From: Takifugu bimaculatus
Lineage: Eukaryota; Chordata; Actinopteri; Tetraodontiformes; Tetraodontidae
Reading direction: 5' to 3'
Assembly (NCBI GenBank): GCA_004026145.2
Contig: CP034976.1
Span: forward strand, 9,955,469-10,019,468
Length of the DNA stretch: 64,000 nt
The notes below the pieces were generated by a model. The model had not been told where the DNA came from and made no database searches. It saw only the letters and a list, made by a program, of their open reading frames with translations. Positions within the stretch are counted from its first letter, which is position 1, and every line of letters starts with the position of its first letter. Below, piece after piece: positions 35,249 through 47,829 of the stretch. The position numbers and the translations under genes were made by a program.

Positions 35249-35617
35249 ATAAGATGAAAACAGAAACGAAAGTTCCTGAATAAGGGTGGATGCACGTCTG
35301 GGCTTCCCCGCCGTGTGTCCACTGTCCTGGAGTCACTCACATCTCTCTCACATAAGACCCGAGAGAAACAGTATCAGTATCGCCGCATCACACGCGTCAC
35401 AATGAATGAATGAATGAATGAATGAATGAATGAATGAATGAAAACACCCTTCATAACAACCAAAAAATAAAAATGCCACTCAGGTTCGGGGTCTAAACCC
35501 ATCCAAACCGGCACAAATCTAACCGAATAATAAACTTGACATCAGCGAATAGCCCGGTTGGCTAAAGAACAGATCAAAGCAATCTCCGGTGATCTACTCA
35601 CATTTATCAAAGTGCAT
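30677..35617 (-). CDS. nfkbid: Nuclear IkappaB protein IkappaB-NS (NFKBID-like), 11 coding exons
   Basis: Exons on the minus strand: 35617-35602, 33413-33159, 32967-32738, 32662-32493, 32218-32113, 32039-31893, 31671-31620, 31532-31375, 31210-31094, 30991-30827, 30748-30677. They sum to 1,488 bases (495 residues). The tiny first exon (MHFDK plus one base) was picked because it has ATG, a GTGAGT donor and the phase needed by exon 2, which starts SPKEKPCCTLPTVKKLLEQK. A basic, NLS-like KRKRE follows. From about residue 208 come ankyrin repeats, with ILHIYTAKGLREYA, DAKEHKGKTALLVAVAANQP, NGQTALHLAAHYGFPVVLQ, KSNKTVLHLAVKEGN and GHTALHMAAGL visible. The tail is basic (KRRSTSSRRRIVSLQDLE). The family binds NF-kappaB p50 in the nucleus and modulates transcription in immune cells. 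No phosphodegron of cytoplasmic IkappaBs is evident. BCL3 is the nearest alternative, but the match to the NFKBID order of repeats and the HCST/TYROBP neighbours favour NFKBID. Confidence 0.9.
31706..31844. mobile_element. Long hairpin (MITE-like) element in an nfkbid intron
   Basis: A 139-base near-palindrome. The outer arms 31706-31727 and 31823-31844 are perfect reverse complements over 22 bases (GGACCTGGTCTGGGCACGCC on the right). The inner arms around CCAGCTGGGTTTTCCGTCCC and its partner GGGACAGAAAACCCGGCTGG also pair with few mismatches, and the core GGCGGAGGCTCTGTCTGCC folds on itself. It lies between the exons at 31671 and 31893. It resembles a foldback miniature transposable element or a precursor hairpin; no target-site duplication was established. 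Confidence 0.75.
34345..34440 (+). mobile_element. Retroposon 3' tail (fish LINE/SINE type) seeding a microsatellite
   Basis: The stretch reading GGCCCTGCAATGAACTGGCA, ACTCATCCAGGTGGACCC and then CCCCGTGACCCCGAAATAGA before tetranucleotide repeats resembles the widespread 3' end of fish LINE/SINE elements, which end in GGATG- or GATG-type repeats. Only the end is visible, inside nfkbid intron 1. Confidence 0.6.
34436..34576. repeat. Compound tetranucleotide microsatellite (GGAC/AGGC/AGAC/GATA)n
   Basis: Successive blocks of GGAC, AGGC, AGAC and then GATA units follow the retroposon tail directly. Each block differs from the next by one base, which suggests point mutations spread by slippage. 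It lies in nfkbid intron 1. Confidence 0.9.
34876..35027. repeat. Poly-C run and poly-G run facing each other
   Basis: There is a run of 25 C at 34876-34900 and a G-rich run at 35007-35027 (six G, T, fourteen G), about 105 bases apart. The two could pair as a hairpin, and each could form a four-stranded structure. They lie in nfkbid intron 1. Run length may be an assembly artefact. Confidence 0.8.
35217..35442. repeat. (GT)n and (AATG)n microsatellites
   Basis: A GT run is at 35218-35246 and an AATG run at 35401-35442. Both are in the first intron of nfkbid, close to its promoter. Confidence 0.9.
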
Positions 35618-35799
35618 GTCAGAAACGGGTTGTCGCTCTGGAATCCGTTACAGGTCCTCTTCTTGTGCTGAAATGATGTTTTGATCCTCCTCTCCGCCGC
35701 CGCTTGTATACACAGTGCACGTTGTTCCCCATCACCACGCCCCCCGCGGGGGGAGCCACACAGCAGCGACACCACTGGCTGAGCAGCAACCGTCACCCA

Positions 35800-37430
35800 T
35801 CTGGGCTCTTTGATCTTTGTTAAACAAATAGAAGCGACGGGGGGGCTCTATTACGCGGGGGGGCTCTGAAAATATCAGCCTGACACATCAGTAGTTCAGG
35901 TATGTGTCATAGTTTATCTACGACTGCTGCCTTTGTTGTGTAATTACGAGTCGGATTAACCCCAGATTAACCACTTTACAATTTAAAGTCAGGGTGAACT
36001 CTGCTCGGGTTGGAGTTTAGATGTGTTCCAACAGATGATCTACGTGAGGGGAAACACGCCAGTTAACTAAAGAAGCTCCTCTGAAGCTCGTTTGTATCTT
36101 CATGGCTTCAACCTCATCAGGACTTTGATAAACTGCTCAAATATCAATTGAATAGAACAGAATTTCTGATCGTTTGTTTCACGATGACCAAAAGAAAATC
36201 TCTTCAATTGTTCTAATTTCTACCAATGGGACAACCCATATCTTTTAACAACAATCATAATAAAAAAAACAATATACCGTAGTTTCATTTTCATTCGATT
36301 GTTTTAAAGGAAACATTATAGTTCCACATTCCATAACGGTGTTTTGTTTAGAAAGATCAAAATAACGATTCAATCAGTCAGATTTTCCCCTTTAGGGCGG
36401 CTTAGATAACCCGTTTAACCCATTGATGCCTGGATCCATATACAGTCCCTTTGAAAGAAAACATGATTTAAGATTTGCTTTCAAGCAGATGCAAAATAAG
36501 TGGAAATTGTTCATTTGGGAAATCAGTGGAGAAGCCCGGTTCCGTTTGGGGGAAATTCAATATTTGGAATAGAGGTGGTTCGAGATGATATCTCAATAGT
36601 TGTCATGGGGACAAAACTAACAGGCTTCTGTAGTAACTGGAGCTCTCTTTGGTGGACCACACAGAAAACCTGCAATAGTATTATATCATATCATAATCAT
36701 ACTCTGAGAAAAAAAGCAGGTCTGTGATTCGCCTGCCTGTTATAGATATGAGGTTTTTGATTTCTGCCGGTAGATGAAGGAGCTTCCACACTGGGGGGCT
36801 CCTGGAAATGTTCATCACTCAGTTCTGTCAAAACACTAAAGTCAAGCGTCATTTTTACTCGCTGGAGGTGAGTCAGTTCCAAAGAAGCACCCATTTCTGA
36901 GTTGGATGACATCACGTGCATGCCAACTGTCCCCCCTAATTTGTGGTTTCATGTCGAGGGTCCCTGCGGCTCTGCTGAGCCACCCAGTCTTTTTAAAGGC
37001 AGTGTGACAGCGCCCCCTGCCGGAACTGCCAGGCTTGTGCGTGCACAGTCAATCAGGCTGGCTGAGACAGCAGGAAGGAGAATTTAAATGTTTTTTTTCT
37101 AACTATTTAATGTGATTGCGAGTAGGTTCGTTCAGTTGATGGGCTGTTTTAGTCAACATAGCTGAAAACATGTTCCAAACTTTACATTCTGGAAGAATTT
37201 CAACATTTGCCTCAGGTAAATACAGACAGTTGGCTTTTCAAATGTGTTTTTTGAATAGATTTGTGTCACCTTTTGAGTCACTTTGGTTGATTTAGAATTA
37301 TGGAGGAGAATCTAGCCTCAAGCCAGTTTGTTAGATTTTAAGCCCCTGATGACACCAGCTTTGAAACAGACTTTCCACTGCCACCAACCCACCGCCATGC
37401 TCTGCAGAGGCAGGAAGAAGCCGTGACTTT
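35800..37430. other. Divergent intergenic region between nfkbid and hcst
   Basis: The two genes face away from each other, so both promoters lie here. I see no clear TATA box. A GC-rich patch is near 35830-35875. A 74-codon open frame on the minus strand (36697-36921) has no recognisable domain and is not claimed as a gene. Confidence 0.5.
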
Positions 37431-38576
37431 CGAAACAGTTTTGACTGGAGTCACATCTTCTTTTGGACCCCAGCGGAGCAGCAGCAGGTACGCACACAGC
37501 GCCTCTTACTTTCCCTCTATGTTGTAGCTGTCAGACGGCATCCTCTGTGACGGTTACTCACAAATAGATTTGTGTGTGATTTTAGTGACAAATGATGGAT
37601 TGTTTCACTTTTGTATTTGTGTTTTTAACACACACACCCCCCCCCCCCCCACCCCCCAACTAATCAGTTCAGGATGCTTTTAATCTGTTGTTGAAATCAG
37701 TGGTTTTCTGGTTCACACACATGAAATACAGACCTAAAATAGTAGCAATTATCTAGCTGATTTGAATATAAAAGCGTAAAATTGTGAGACATAACTATAA
37801 TTGGTTATTGTTAAGTACAGACTTTTTAAAAATCTTCTTTTTTCTCCCAAAAAGCGTTGCATTGACAATGGCGCCCGGCAGATCTTTGACCAGTGCTTTT
37901 ATTCTTTGCAACATTCTCGGTATGCATGTTATTCTGTATTTCACACCCACACTCACTCCCTCACACACACACACACAAACACACATACACATACATACAC
38001 ATAAATACACACCTCACAGACACACCGAGGGGGTCTGACAGGAAAATGCAACCACAGATTTTATAACACGAAGAAACCTAACTGACATCAGCAGAGGTGA
38101 TGATTCTCTTTTCTTTCCCTTCTCGAAGGACTGGCGGCGGCGTCTACAGGTACGGTGACCCACAAAAGATGCAGTCGGCTGGATTTTAATGATTGATGTT
38201 TCAAAATAAAAGAACCAAGAGGCTAAGCCCTGATATTTTCCACCTGTCCCCCCCCCCCAGACAGTTCTGTGTCTTGCTACAGGATTGAGCCGTGGACGGT
38301 AGCCGGCGTCATCGGGGCAGATGTGGTCCTGACCCTCATCATCGTCGTCATCACCTACAGATGTGCGAGCACTCGACAGAAGGCGATAAAGAGCGGTGAG
38401 GCCTGAGATTTGTCTTCCATGGGCGGCAACTTTGCCATTAAATGTGCGACCTGGTTTCTCTCCTCACAGCTGACAATATTTACATGAACACGCGGGCCAA
38501 CGTCAAGAAAAACAACAAACAACCGCCAAAATGGAAGAATTCTGCAGAAGAAGGGGTCAAGAGGTCAAGAATGTAG
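37430..38576 (+). CDS. hcst: DAP10-like activating-receptor adaptor (HCST)
   Basis: A likely 5' UTR exon ends at 37487 (AGCAG/GTACGC). Coding exons are 37868-37919, 38129-38149, 38261-38395 and 38470-38576, 315 bases (104 residues). The protein has a signal peptide (about 1-24), a short ectodomain with one cysteine (Cys30) and a membrane helix with an acidic Asp45 (GVIGADVVLTLIIVVITY). Such an Asp pairs with a basic residue in receptors such as NKG2D. The cytoplasmic part carries YMNT at 74-77, where DAP10 normally has YxxM (PI3K) overlapping YxN (Grb2). The tail runs about 27 residues further than in mammals and is rich in K, R and N. Adjacent tyrobp and nfkbid match the mammalian neighbourhood. 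The exon pattern (signal exon, 21-base exon, membrane exon, tail) fits the DAP family. Confidence 0.85.
37945..38012. repeat. CA-rich microsatellite in hcst intron
   Basis: Imperfect CACA/CATA repeats lie between hcst coding exons 1 and 2. A poly-C tract (38248-38258) directly precedes the acceptor of exon 3. Confidence 0.85.
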
Positions 38577-39163
38577 AGAGACAGCCCCATTTTAAGCAGA
38601 ATTACACCATATTAATGCAGTTTTCCATCCGTATCCCCTCTCAGCTGTCTTTTTAGTTCATATAATATTATTAAATAAGAAAGTAGATTTATTTTTATTT
38701 TTTTTAATGTAGCAGATAAAACATGAAATATCTTCTTATCGTCCTGCTTTTTAAAAAACTTTTATTTTGATGATTTTTTTTTATTAAAAATAAATGTTTG
38801 TGCTTCTTCCTCTCTGATGGAAACAGATGCTTCATAATCAAGATTTAAAATATAAATGCTGCATTTAGAAAAAAAGAAAAAGAAAAAAAAACCAAGATTG
38901 CACGTTCAGGAAAAATCAGGGAAAATCAGTTTGTACATGAATTAAAGTTATTTTGGCCTTTGAGAGCTCATAATTTAGAGCATTTCTGTGTTTTTGTCCT
39001 AGAAACATATTTGTGTGACCTTAGAGGTGTGTGAAATTATTGTGTCCTACAGCAGCAGCTGAGACATGTGGCCGACTGGAGCTTATTATGGGATGCTGGT
39101 CTAAACTGTTGACTGTTAAACTGTTTAACAGGTTGACTGAGCCTTTTTCATGTCAGTGGCTGA

Positions 39164-39202
<39 letters not shown>

Positions 39203-40027
39203 TGTGTGTGTGTGGGTGTGTGTGTGTGTCTGTGTCTGTGTGTGTGTCTGTGTGTGTGTGCTTATTAGATATATAAATATATACACAATAGGAAGTGGAA
39301 CAGGAAATTCTCAGTTGGTTGATAGTTCCCATTTCAAAGAAAATGCTCTTCATATTTGACGCCTCCATGAAGTTTTAAAGGTTTTAAATCATTCTAACTA
39401 CTTTTTTTTAGATTTGTATAGTGGTAATGGTATAGGATATAGTAATATATAGTCATAGTATAGTTTTATACTCTAGTAATATATATAGTAATAGTTTTCA
39501 GCACTAGTTTTGCTGGACTTTTCCCAAGAAGATCAGAGACATTTTGAATTTATAACAGCAGAGTTTCTATTCACTAGAATAATTTTGTCAATAGACTGGT
39601 ATGTATTCACACTGTGGCAGTTCAGGCTCAATAAAAAGTACCTTTTTGACTTCACATTACTTTTACAGCTGTGGTTTACCAATGGAGTGACCTAAATAGT
39701 CTGCACAAACCTTGAGACCAGGGGAAGAGGAGGAGGAGGAGGAGGAGGAGCACTGCCCTCCCAGAAGCATATCACAACTAACTCTCAGTGCTTTCATTTA
39801 ACGCTGCGACAGTTCTAAGAGCAGGCCTGGATCCCAGTCTAGCTCTTGAGACCCCGAAACAGAAGTCACATCCACTTCCTCTTCTTCGCCGGACCCCCTC
39901 CAGACTCCCACCAGACTCCTCTACATCCAACATGTCGTATTGAGGAGGCGACGTCGCATCCACTTGAGAGAGAAGAGAGTTCTCAGCCTCCCCCCACCCG
40001 TTTCCACCAGGGAGCGACGCAGCGAAC
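38577..40027. other. Region between hcst and tyrobp
   Basis: The hcst 3' UTR is followed by AT-rich DNA with an AATAAA at about 38789. A long interrupted GT run lies at 39169-39260, and a GGA repeat at about 39730-39750. No gene is seen. Confidence 0.6.
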
Positions 40028-40654
40028 ATGTCCGACGGCCTGTGTGTTGTGGGCCCCTGGTTTGGTGAGTGCCGTTGGGGCGACTGCGGGAGGCTCTGGC
40101 TGTGGGTGGTGTTGTCTGAGGTCTCTCTCTCTATCTCCGCAGGCTCTGCTGAAGGACATCCAGGCAGGTTCAGCAACTCTCGCTGCTGATTTCCAGCCTC
40201 TGTGCTGCAGTGTTCAAACGTCTCCTCTCTTCACAGCTTGTGGCCATTGTTATGTCATCAAAACGTGGGTACTGATGGCCGTTATGATCACCGATATCCT
40301 CCTGACCCTCCTCATCACCGCCTCTGTATTCTGCCTCATGACGAAGCTCAAGAGACGGAGGGACCCTGACAGTGAGCGCTGCCTTCCTCTTCCTGATGGC
40401 TCCATTTTACTTCACACACACATGAAAGTGGGTTTTTATTTAAGCAGGTAAAAGAACTGCCACATCAAGAGCAACGACATCAGGGTCAGAGGTCACGGAG
40501 TCACCCTACCAGGTAAAAACCCTCCTTCGTACATCCAGCTTTCTGGGTTATGTATCAATTGACTTCTTTTTGGGAATAAATTGCTTTTATTTTGTAGGTG
40601 TTACAGGGAGTCCAGTCAGACGTGTACAGCGAACTAGAAACTTTTAGCAAATGA
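40028..40654 (+). CDS. tyrobp: DAP12-like ITAM adaptor (TYROBP), N-terminus unresolved
   Basis: The C-terminal exons are firm: 40237-40371, 40448-40512 and 40598-40654. They encode an ectodomain end with paired cysteines (CGHCY), a membrane helix containing Asp (VMITDILLTLLITASVFCL), a basic stop-transfer KLKRRR, and a perfect ITAM: YQVL, seven residues, YSEL, ending ETFSK. DAP12 forms a disulfide dimer, pairs through its membrane Asp with immune receptors, and recruits Syk-type kinases through the ITAM. The start is uncertain. An ATG at 40028 with a good donor at 40064/40065 has the right phase, but MSDGLCVVGPWF is a poor signal peptide. A small second exon within 40165-40210 (ending at 40209 before GTGTTC) would keep frame. 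Reading through the intron instead gives a signal-like LWLWVVLSEVSLSIS but breaks frame later. Confidence 0.8.
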
Positions 40655-41120
40655 ATGAATCCATCCCATAAAGAAAATCGGGTACTTGTCCGTCAATATT
40701 TGATGGTAAGTTGTTGTGTCCCTGCAGCATTAAAGCTCAAGATCTGAAATGTGTAACACGGCTTTTATGGAATCTTTTTTTCTTTGCAATTGATTTTTAC
40801 TTTATTTGCTGACTTTTTATGTCCTGTAGCTCTTAAACTTCCAGAAAATGTCGTTTAATTTATGAGGAAACTTACCAAATGGATACATTTAAGATGGTAA
40901 AATGAAAAAAAGGCTGCTTTTATTTTGGTTTTCTTATTTATTCGTTGAAGAGAGTCAAAACATTAATGAAATAACTGTATTCCTTTCTAAACCTGGGGGT
41001 TATAAATGGTCCGATTAACTCCACCGTCTCCCTTCCGTTTGTTCACACAACACACAAAGAAACATTAGGTCAAAAACATGAAAGAACCTCCCAGAGGGAA
41101 GTGTGTGTGGAAGGATCCGG

Positions 41121-42555
41121 TCAGAACCCGATGACTCCACGGATGAATCGCCACTGAATCAGGATGGAGAGACAAAAGGAAAAATAACCAAGTCATCGCT
41201 CCCCTGAGCCCTAAACCCAGCTCGGTTAAATCCACCATCTTTTAATATAACAGCACCACAATGAGACCAAACACACCTCCGCGTCATCTTCAGGGCCTCT
41301 GGCTCTTGGTCGGACCGGATGCTCTCCGCTTGTTCTCCGGAGGAGCTGCACCTCCAAAGTAGACAAGCTCTGAAATAACATTCCGATCATCTCGGTCAGC
41401 GTGTTCCTCTACTCACCCGCCTGGAGACCTCGCTGGGATCTCCAAGTCTCGGCCTTCTGAAGGGGAGAAGGAAGATCATTAGTGCTCAGAACCTGTTGGA
41501 AAGCCCTCCTGAGAGACCCGGGCCTCTTCGGTTACCCGCTGGTGCTGGTCTGCCGCAGTTGCCCTCCGGACTGTCCGGGTCCTGCAGGTCCCTGCTTTGA
41601 TCATCACTGGCTGGTTCTGCCGTCCTGTCTGGGCAGAGCGCCTGAGCTCCTGAAGGACTGGGGTGTTCTTCGCTGTCAGGATCGTTCCTCTCCCTGCTGC
41701 CCCGCTCCTGCGCCCACCTCCTGATCATCTCGTCTATGGCTGTCCTCCTCTTGAATGGAGGTTTCCCTGCTTGCATGGCCTTGGAGGACGGGATCTCCTG
41801 ACTGTCGGAATCTTTCAGGACAGTCGTTAGAACATCTGACCAGGAACTAAAGATAGATGATCTCCATGTTCTACATGAGGAAACGCCACCTACCCGTCAT
41901 CTTCTCTTCCGATGCTGCTTCGGACACGTCTGTGATGAGATTTATGTTATTTCTAATGGACTCAGACAGGTTCTAACCCCTAACCTGGGCCTGCAGCAGG
42001 TCCCCAGTGGAGGCTCACGTTCTCACCTTCGGAGTCTGGCTCTACCTCTGCTTTATTGGCAGGGTTAGGCTTCCTGTACGCTGCAATAGCAAATATGATA
42101 GTCAGCAGCGCGTGAAACATCGACGACATCTGCTAGTGTGGATTTCAAGCACAAACCTGCAGGGGTCGACACCACCGTCTTCTCCGTAGTCATGGCCAGG
42201 GCCTCTAAAAGGACAGACGGAAGTGGGTGTTGATGTTATTAAAATGGGATTTGTAGCAATGTGTGTCTAGAAATGGCATCAGATGGATCCTCTCACCATT
42301 CAGCAACATCAGCACGCCTCTACGGGCTGGATAGCAAGGACAGAAAGGTGCTACGTCCACTGGCATGTTTGAAAAAATAGCTCAATAGTTTGGAATATTT
42401 CAGGGAACTCACCTGTGACTGGCTCTGCTACCACTTCCCCCAACAGAATCAAGATGTATATGCTGAAAAAACAAAGCAAAGTCAGTTTCTACAGGTTTGA
42501 GGCAGGTTTAAAGAGATCTTTGACTTATTTCACATGTAAAAACCTACAGCCTCAT
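41121..42555 (-). CDS. Unrecognised secreted acidic protein (221 aa, ten coding exons)
   Basis: Minus-strand exons: 42555-42548, 42462-42413, 42326-42297, 42204-42157, 42080-42027, 41929-41894, 41811-41536, 41456-41417, 41367-41277, 41153-41121, 666 bases in all. The first exon is eight bases (ATG AGG CT). Together with exon 2 it gives a clear signal peptide, MRLIYILILLGEVVAEPVT. Exons 2 to 7 all end in phase 1 and exons 3-6 are only 30-54 bases, a modular pattern. The mature part is hydrophilic and rich in E, D, S and P (EPDSEDVSEAASEE), with a basic motif KPPFKRRTAIDEMIRRWAQE near the middle. It has no membrane helix after the signal and few cysteines. The KRR could be a processing site. 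The last two exons are less certain because an alternative acceptor at 41369 changes the frame. I do not recognise a family. Confidence 0.62.
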
Positions 42556-42599
42556 TGCTGACGTCGGTCCAGAGCTGCGTGCACTGTTGGGAGGCTCAG

Positions 42600-43165
42600 C
42601 CCTTCCAGCTTATATCGACTCCTTATCCTAATGTTTCATCTTTAACAGTTCTCGCACTCTTTAATTATAGACCATTCTGAGCAGAAGTATTGGATTAGGT
42701 TGCGGCGAAGGGCCTGGCCTATTTCTGCGTGATTAATAGTGCGAGACTCCCGAGCAGGGGAGCAACAATCGGGCTCTGAGAGTGTTTACAAGAGCCTATT
42801 CAGGGTCCACATGTTCGGAACGTGCAAATGCAAATAATGGATGGCTCTTATCTTATCTTTGTCTTGCAATGATTACAGGCTACTTCAGGAAACTGTCCCT
42901 GACTTATCTGTCTTTCAAAATGCCTCCTTCCCCCCCACGGGCCCTGTATTTTACCTAGACAAAGACCTTTTTTATAACTGGAAGGGCTTGTTTTGAAAGG
43001 CCATGAACCTATGGAACTATCCAGAGACAGAAAGCACAGTTTGATGACACTGCAGCACGTCGTTATGGGACAAACCTGTGTGCTTATGACAGTGTTCCCT
43101 CTGTAAATTGAATTATATTTAATTCAATCCATGTGACCATTAGGCCGTCAGTAACAAACAGATGT
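42600..43165. other. Intergenic region upstream of the secreted-protein gene
   Basis: I see no gene. It probably contains the promoter of the minus-strand gene ending at 42555. Confidence 0.4.
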
Positions 43166-43169
43166 TGAT

Positions 43170-43575
43170 TAGCAGATATAAGGATAAGGACAAGGATAAG
43201 GATAAAAAACTTTATTGATCCCACATCGGGGAAATTACACGTTACAGCGGTGTACAATACAGAAAAGTACAAAAAGTCTCTTCTTGTCCCTCTCTGAGCT
43301 CCCACAGCTCCAGCAGACCACAGTGTAGAAGATCACCGATGCCACCACAGAGTCATAAAAAGTCCTAAGCAGTGACCTGCACACTCAAAGGACCTCAGTC
43401 TCCTCAACAGATGAAGACGACTTTGGCCCTTCTTGTACAGGGCGTCTGTGTTATGAGTCCAGTCCAGTTTATTGTTGAGATGAACACCCAGGTATTTGTA
43501 CCCCTCCACGATCTCAATGTCCAAACCCTGGATGTTCACGGGGGCAGTGAGAGAAGCCTTCCTACTGATATGTTG
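43170..43575 (-). mobile_element. 3' end of an L2/Maui-type LINE, reversed
   Basis: Read on the minus strand, it encodes NIQGLDIEIVEGYKYLGVHL and LNNKLDWTHNTDALYKKGQS, matching the fragment at 20055-20705. The end carries TTTATCCTTATCC-type repeats (plus strand 43178-43207). The middle of the element is deleted relative to the other copy. It is a 5'-truncated, inactive insertion. Confidence 0.85.
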
Positions 43576-43734
43576 ATTTAAAAAAAAAAAAAAAGTTGGT
43601 AAATTGCGGTAAGTACAGCACAATAACTACTCAATGATTAAGTTTAAATGATTTTAAACCGAAATAATTCCGTTGGGTGCATCTGAAGCAGACCTGTTGG
43701 TGGCCGACGCCACTTTTCCCCATAGAGGGGGCGG

Positions 43735-43940
43735 AGAGAGCGCCCCCTACAGGACGCTCTCCCCATATTGAGCTCTCGGGCACCCCCTGCAGGGCGCTCT
43801 CCCCACATTAAGCTCTCGGGCGCCCCCTACAGGACGCTCTCCTGAGCTCTCGGGCGCCCCCTACAGGACGCTCTCCCCATATTGAGCTCTCGGGCGCCCC
43901 CTGCAGGACGCTCTCCCCACATTAAGCTCTCGAGCGCAAG
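43735..43940. repeat. Minisatellite, unit about 40 bp, near the csnk2a1 promoter
   Basis: About five copies of a unit built from GAGCTCTCGGGCGCCCCCT, ACAGGACGCTCTCCCC and ATATTG or ACATTAA follow one another. One copy lacks its last part. GC-rich, CpG-containing DNA extends to about 44,060 and probably includes the csnk2a1 start region. Confidence 0.88.
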
Positions 43941-45372
43941 CGTCGCCATATTGACGTCCCAACAACGCTGAGAGGTAATCGCGTTATTTAACCACAAATC
44001 GTTCTTGATCGCGAACCCCCGCTGGATGTTTCTTGTGCGATGAGAGACGGCGTACAAGTGACTCCACCGCTGGTATCATTCTACTGCTCGATCACAGCGT
44101 TTGTAGGCTGAAATTTTCGAGGCGTTGTCAGTCAGTGTGCCTCGACAGCCAGCAGGCTATTCACTCCCCGAGCCTGCTAGCTTAGCACTTTGAAGCTGGA
44201 GGAAATATGTTTCTTAAAAGCATGTATACGTATGTGTCGCTTCGGAACTCGCGATATGGTGACACCGAGGGGGAGATGAGTCGTTTGGATTCGGGCGTGG
44301 CCTCATTTCATGCATTTATTGCGGTTTTAATCTTACAATTAAGCGACGAGCTAGTTGTGACTTTACAGCCGGCTTTTCCCACAGTCGATCACAAGCTAAT
44401 GCTAACTAGCTGACCACCTTCCCGGTTAGCCGTTAGCTCCATTGCACTTGTTTAGGCCCTGCGCCATAGGGGTTGTGCGTAGTATAAACTAAGATTTTTG
44501 ATTTAAGAGGTAATCCGGTAAACTCGCTACAAATGAACGGCTCGGTTTGAATAAAAGTGATTCTTTGTCGATTAGCTTATTTTGCTTCTGATAAACCCAT
44601 TCATTTAATGTAGCTCAATACCCTAGCCTAGCTATCTTGGCTAACAAACCTTTTTTCCAGTTTACGCGTGTTAGCTTATTAGTCTATATTGATTTTTAAT
44701 GATCGGACTTTCTGTCTTGTTTCAACAGGAAACATTGCCGTGTTGTAGCCCCCAGTGATGACTGTATTGAACCCTGTACCTCCTGATTAGACTGGTTGGA
44801 TGCCCCCATTTAGCATTCAGGTTTCTACATTTCACACGCTACCTTTATATATAGATACACACACACACAGGCACCTTTTAGCTGCATTCTGTGGCAGCTT
44901 TTCTTCGGGCATAAGCGTATTTCATCAACATTTTGCAGCTTTCATCCAGTGCACGTAGTATATTTGTGATTTCACTTGATGAAATCTAAGCTGATCACTC
45001 GGATCGATCGATATTGGGTATTAATAAGCATGGGAGAATGTCCTCCTCATTCTGTGATTGATATTCCACGTCCAGTGCTCACGTTACGTTCACCTGATGA
45101 CCTTCATGTGTGTGTTTCCATGTGCGTCTAGCTTTCACGTCACAAAGGCACCTCGGCTTGTCCTGTTCCGATTCATCCATCGCAGCGTTCCTGGAGGAAA
45201 CCTCCCAGGTATCACGATGCCTCCTAATCACATTAGCTGCTTCCTTCCGCCTATTTTTAGCGGCACCAGCAGCCATTTTTGACACTTTATTGTCGTGGAT
45301 TCACGTGAATTAACCCAATTTTCTCCTCCTGGTTCCGACTGAAGGAGATTTAGAGAAGATCTTGTGTAGAAT
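43940..45372 (+). promoter_or_regulatory. Probable promoter and 5' UTR region of csnk2a1
   Basis: The DNA around 43,930-44,110 is CpG-containing, with a plausible donor (GAGAG/GTAATC) near 43,975. A non-coding first exon is likely here, because the coding exon at 45373 is preceded by sequence without a TATA box. The exact start of transcription cannot be read from the sequence. Confidence 0.4.
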
Positions 45373-47575
<2,203 letters not shown>

Positions 47576-47813
47576 AGCCCCGCCCTCACCCGCGTCCGTG
47601 CGGCCACGCCCCGCTCGGCTCGCCGAGGGGCCGCGGCTCCTTTTTATGTTGAAGATAACAAAGATTTAAAGTTGCTTTTCACATTCAGTTATATTTTGAC
47701 ACCTGGACTTGACAGACACGTATTGCTGCACCTGTCAGGATTATTAGAATGAATTTGGGTGTGTTGACGATGTTTAGAACCTCTACTGAGATGTAGACAT
47801 GAAGAGAATGGAT

Positions 47814-47819
47814 AATAAA
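47814..47819 (+). terminator. Poly(A) signal of csnk2a1
   Basis: AATAAA lies 239 bases after the stop codon at 47573-47575. Confidence 0.75.
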
Positions 47820-47829
47820 CTTTATTTTG

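Noticed and set aside
36697..36921. A minus-strand 74-codon frame upstream of hcst
   Set aside because: There is no domain, no splice partner and no upstream or downstream exon support; it may be repeat-derived.
39846..40451. A 201-codon frame taken as one long protein
   Set aside because: Only its last part (the tyrobp membrane exon) is coding; the rest crosses untranslated and intron sequence, and the splice sites fit the DAP12 layout.
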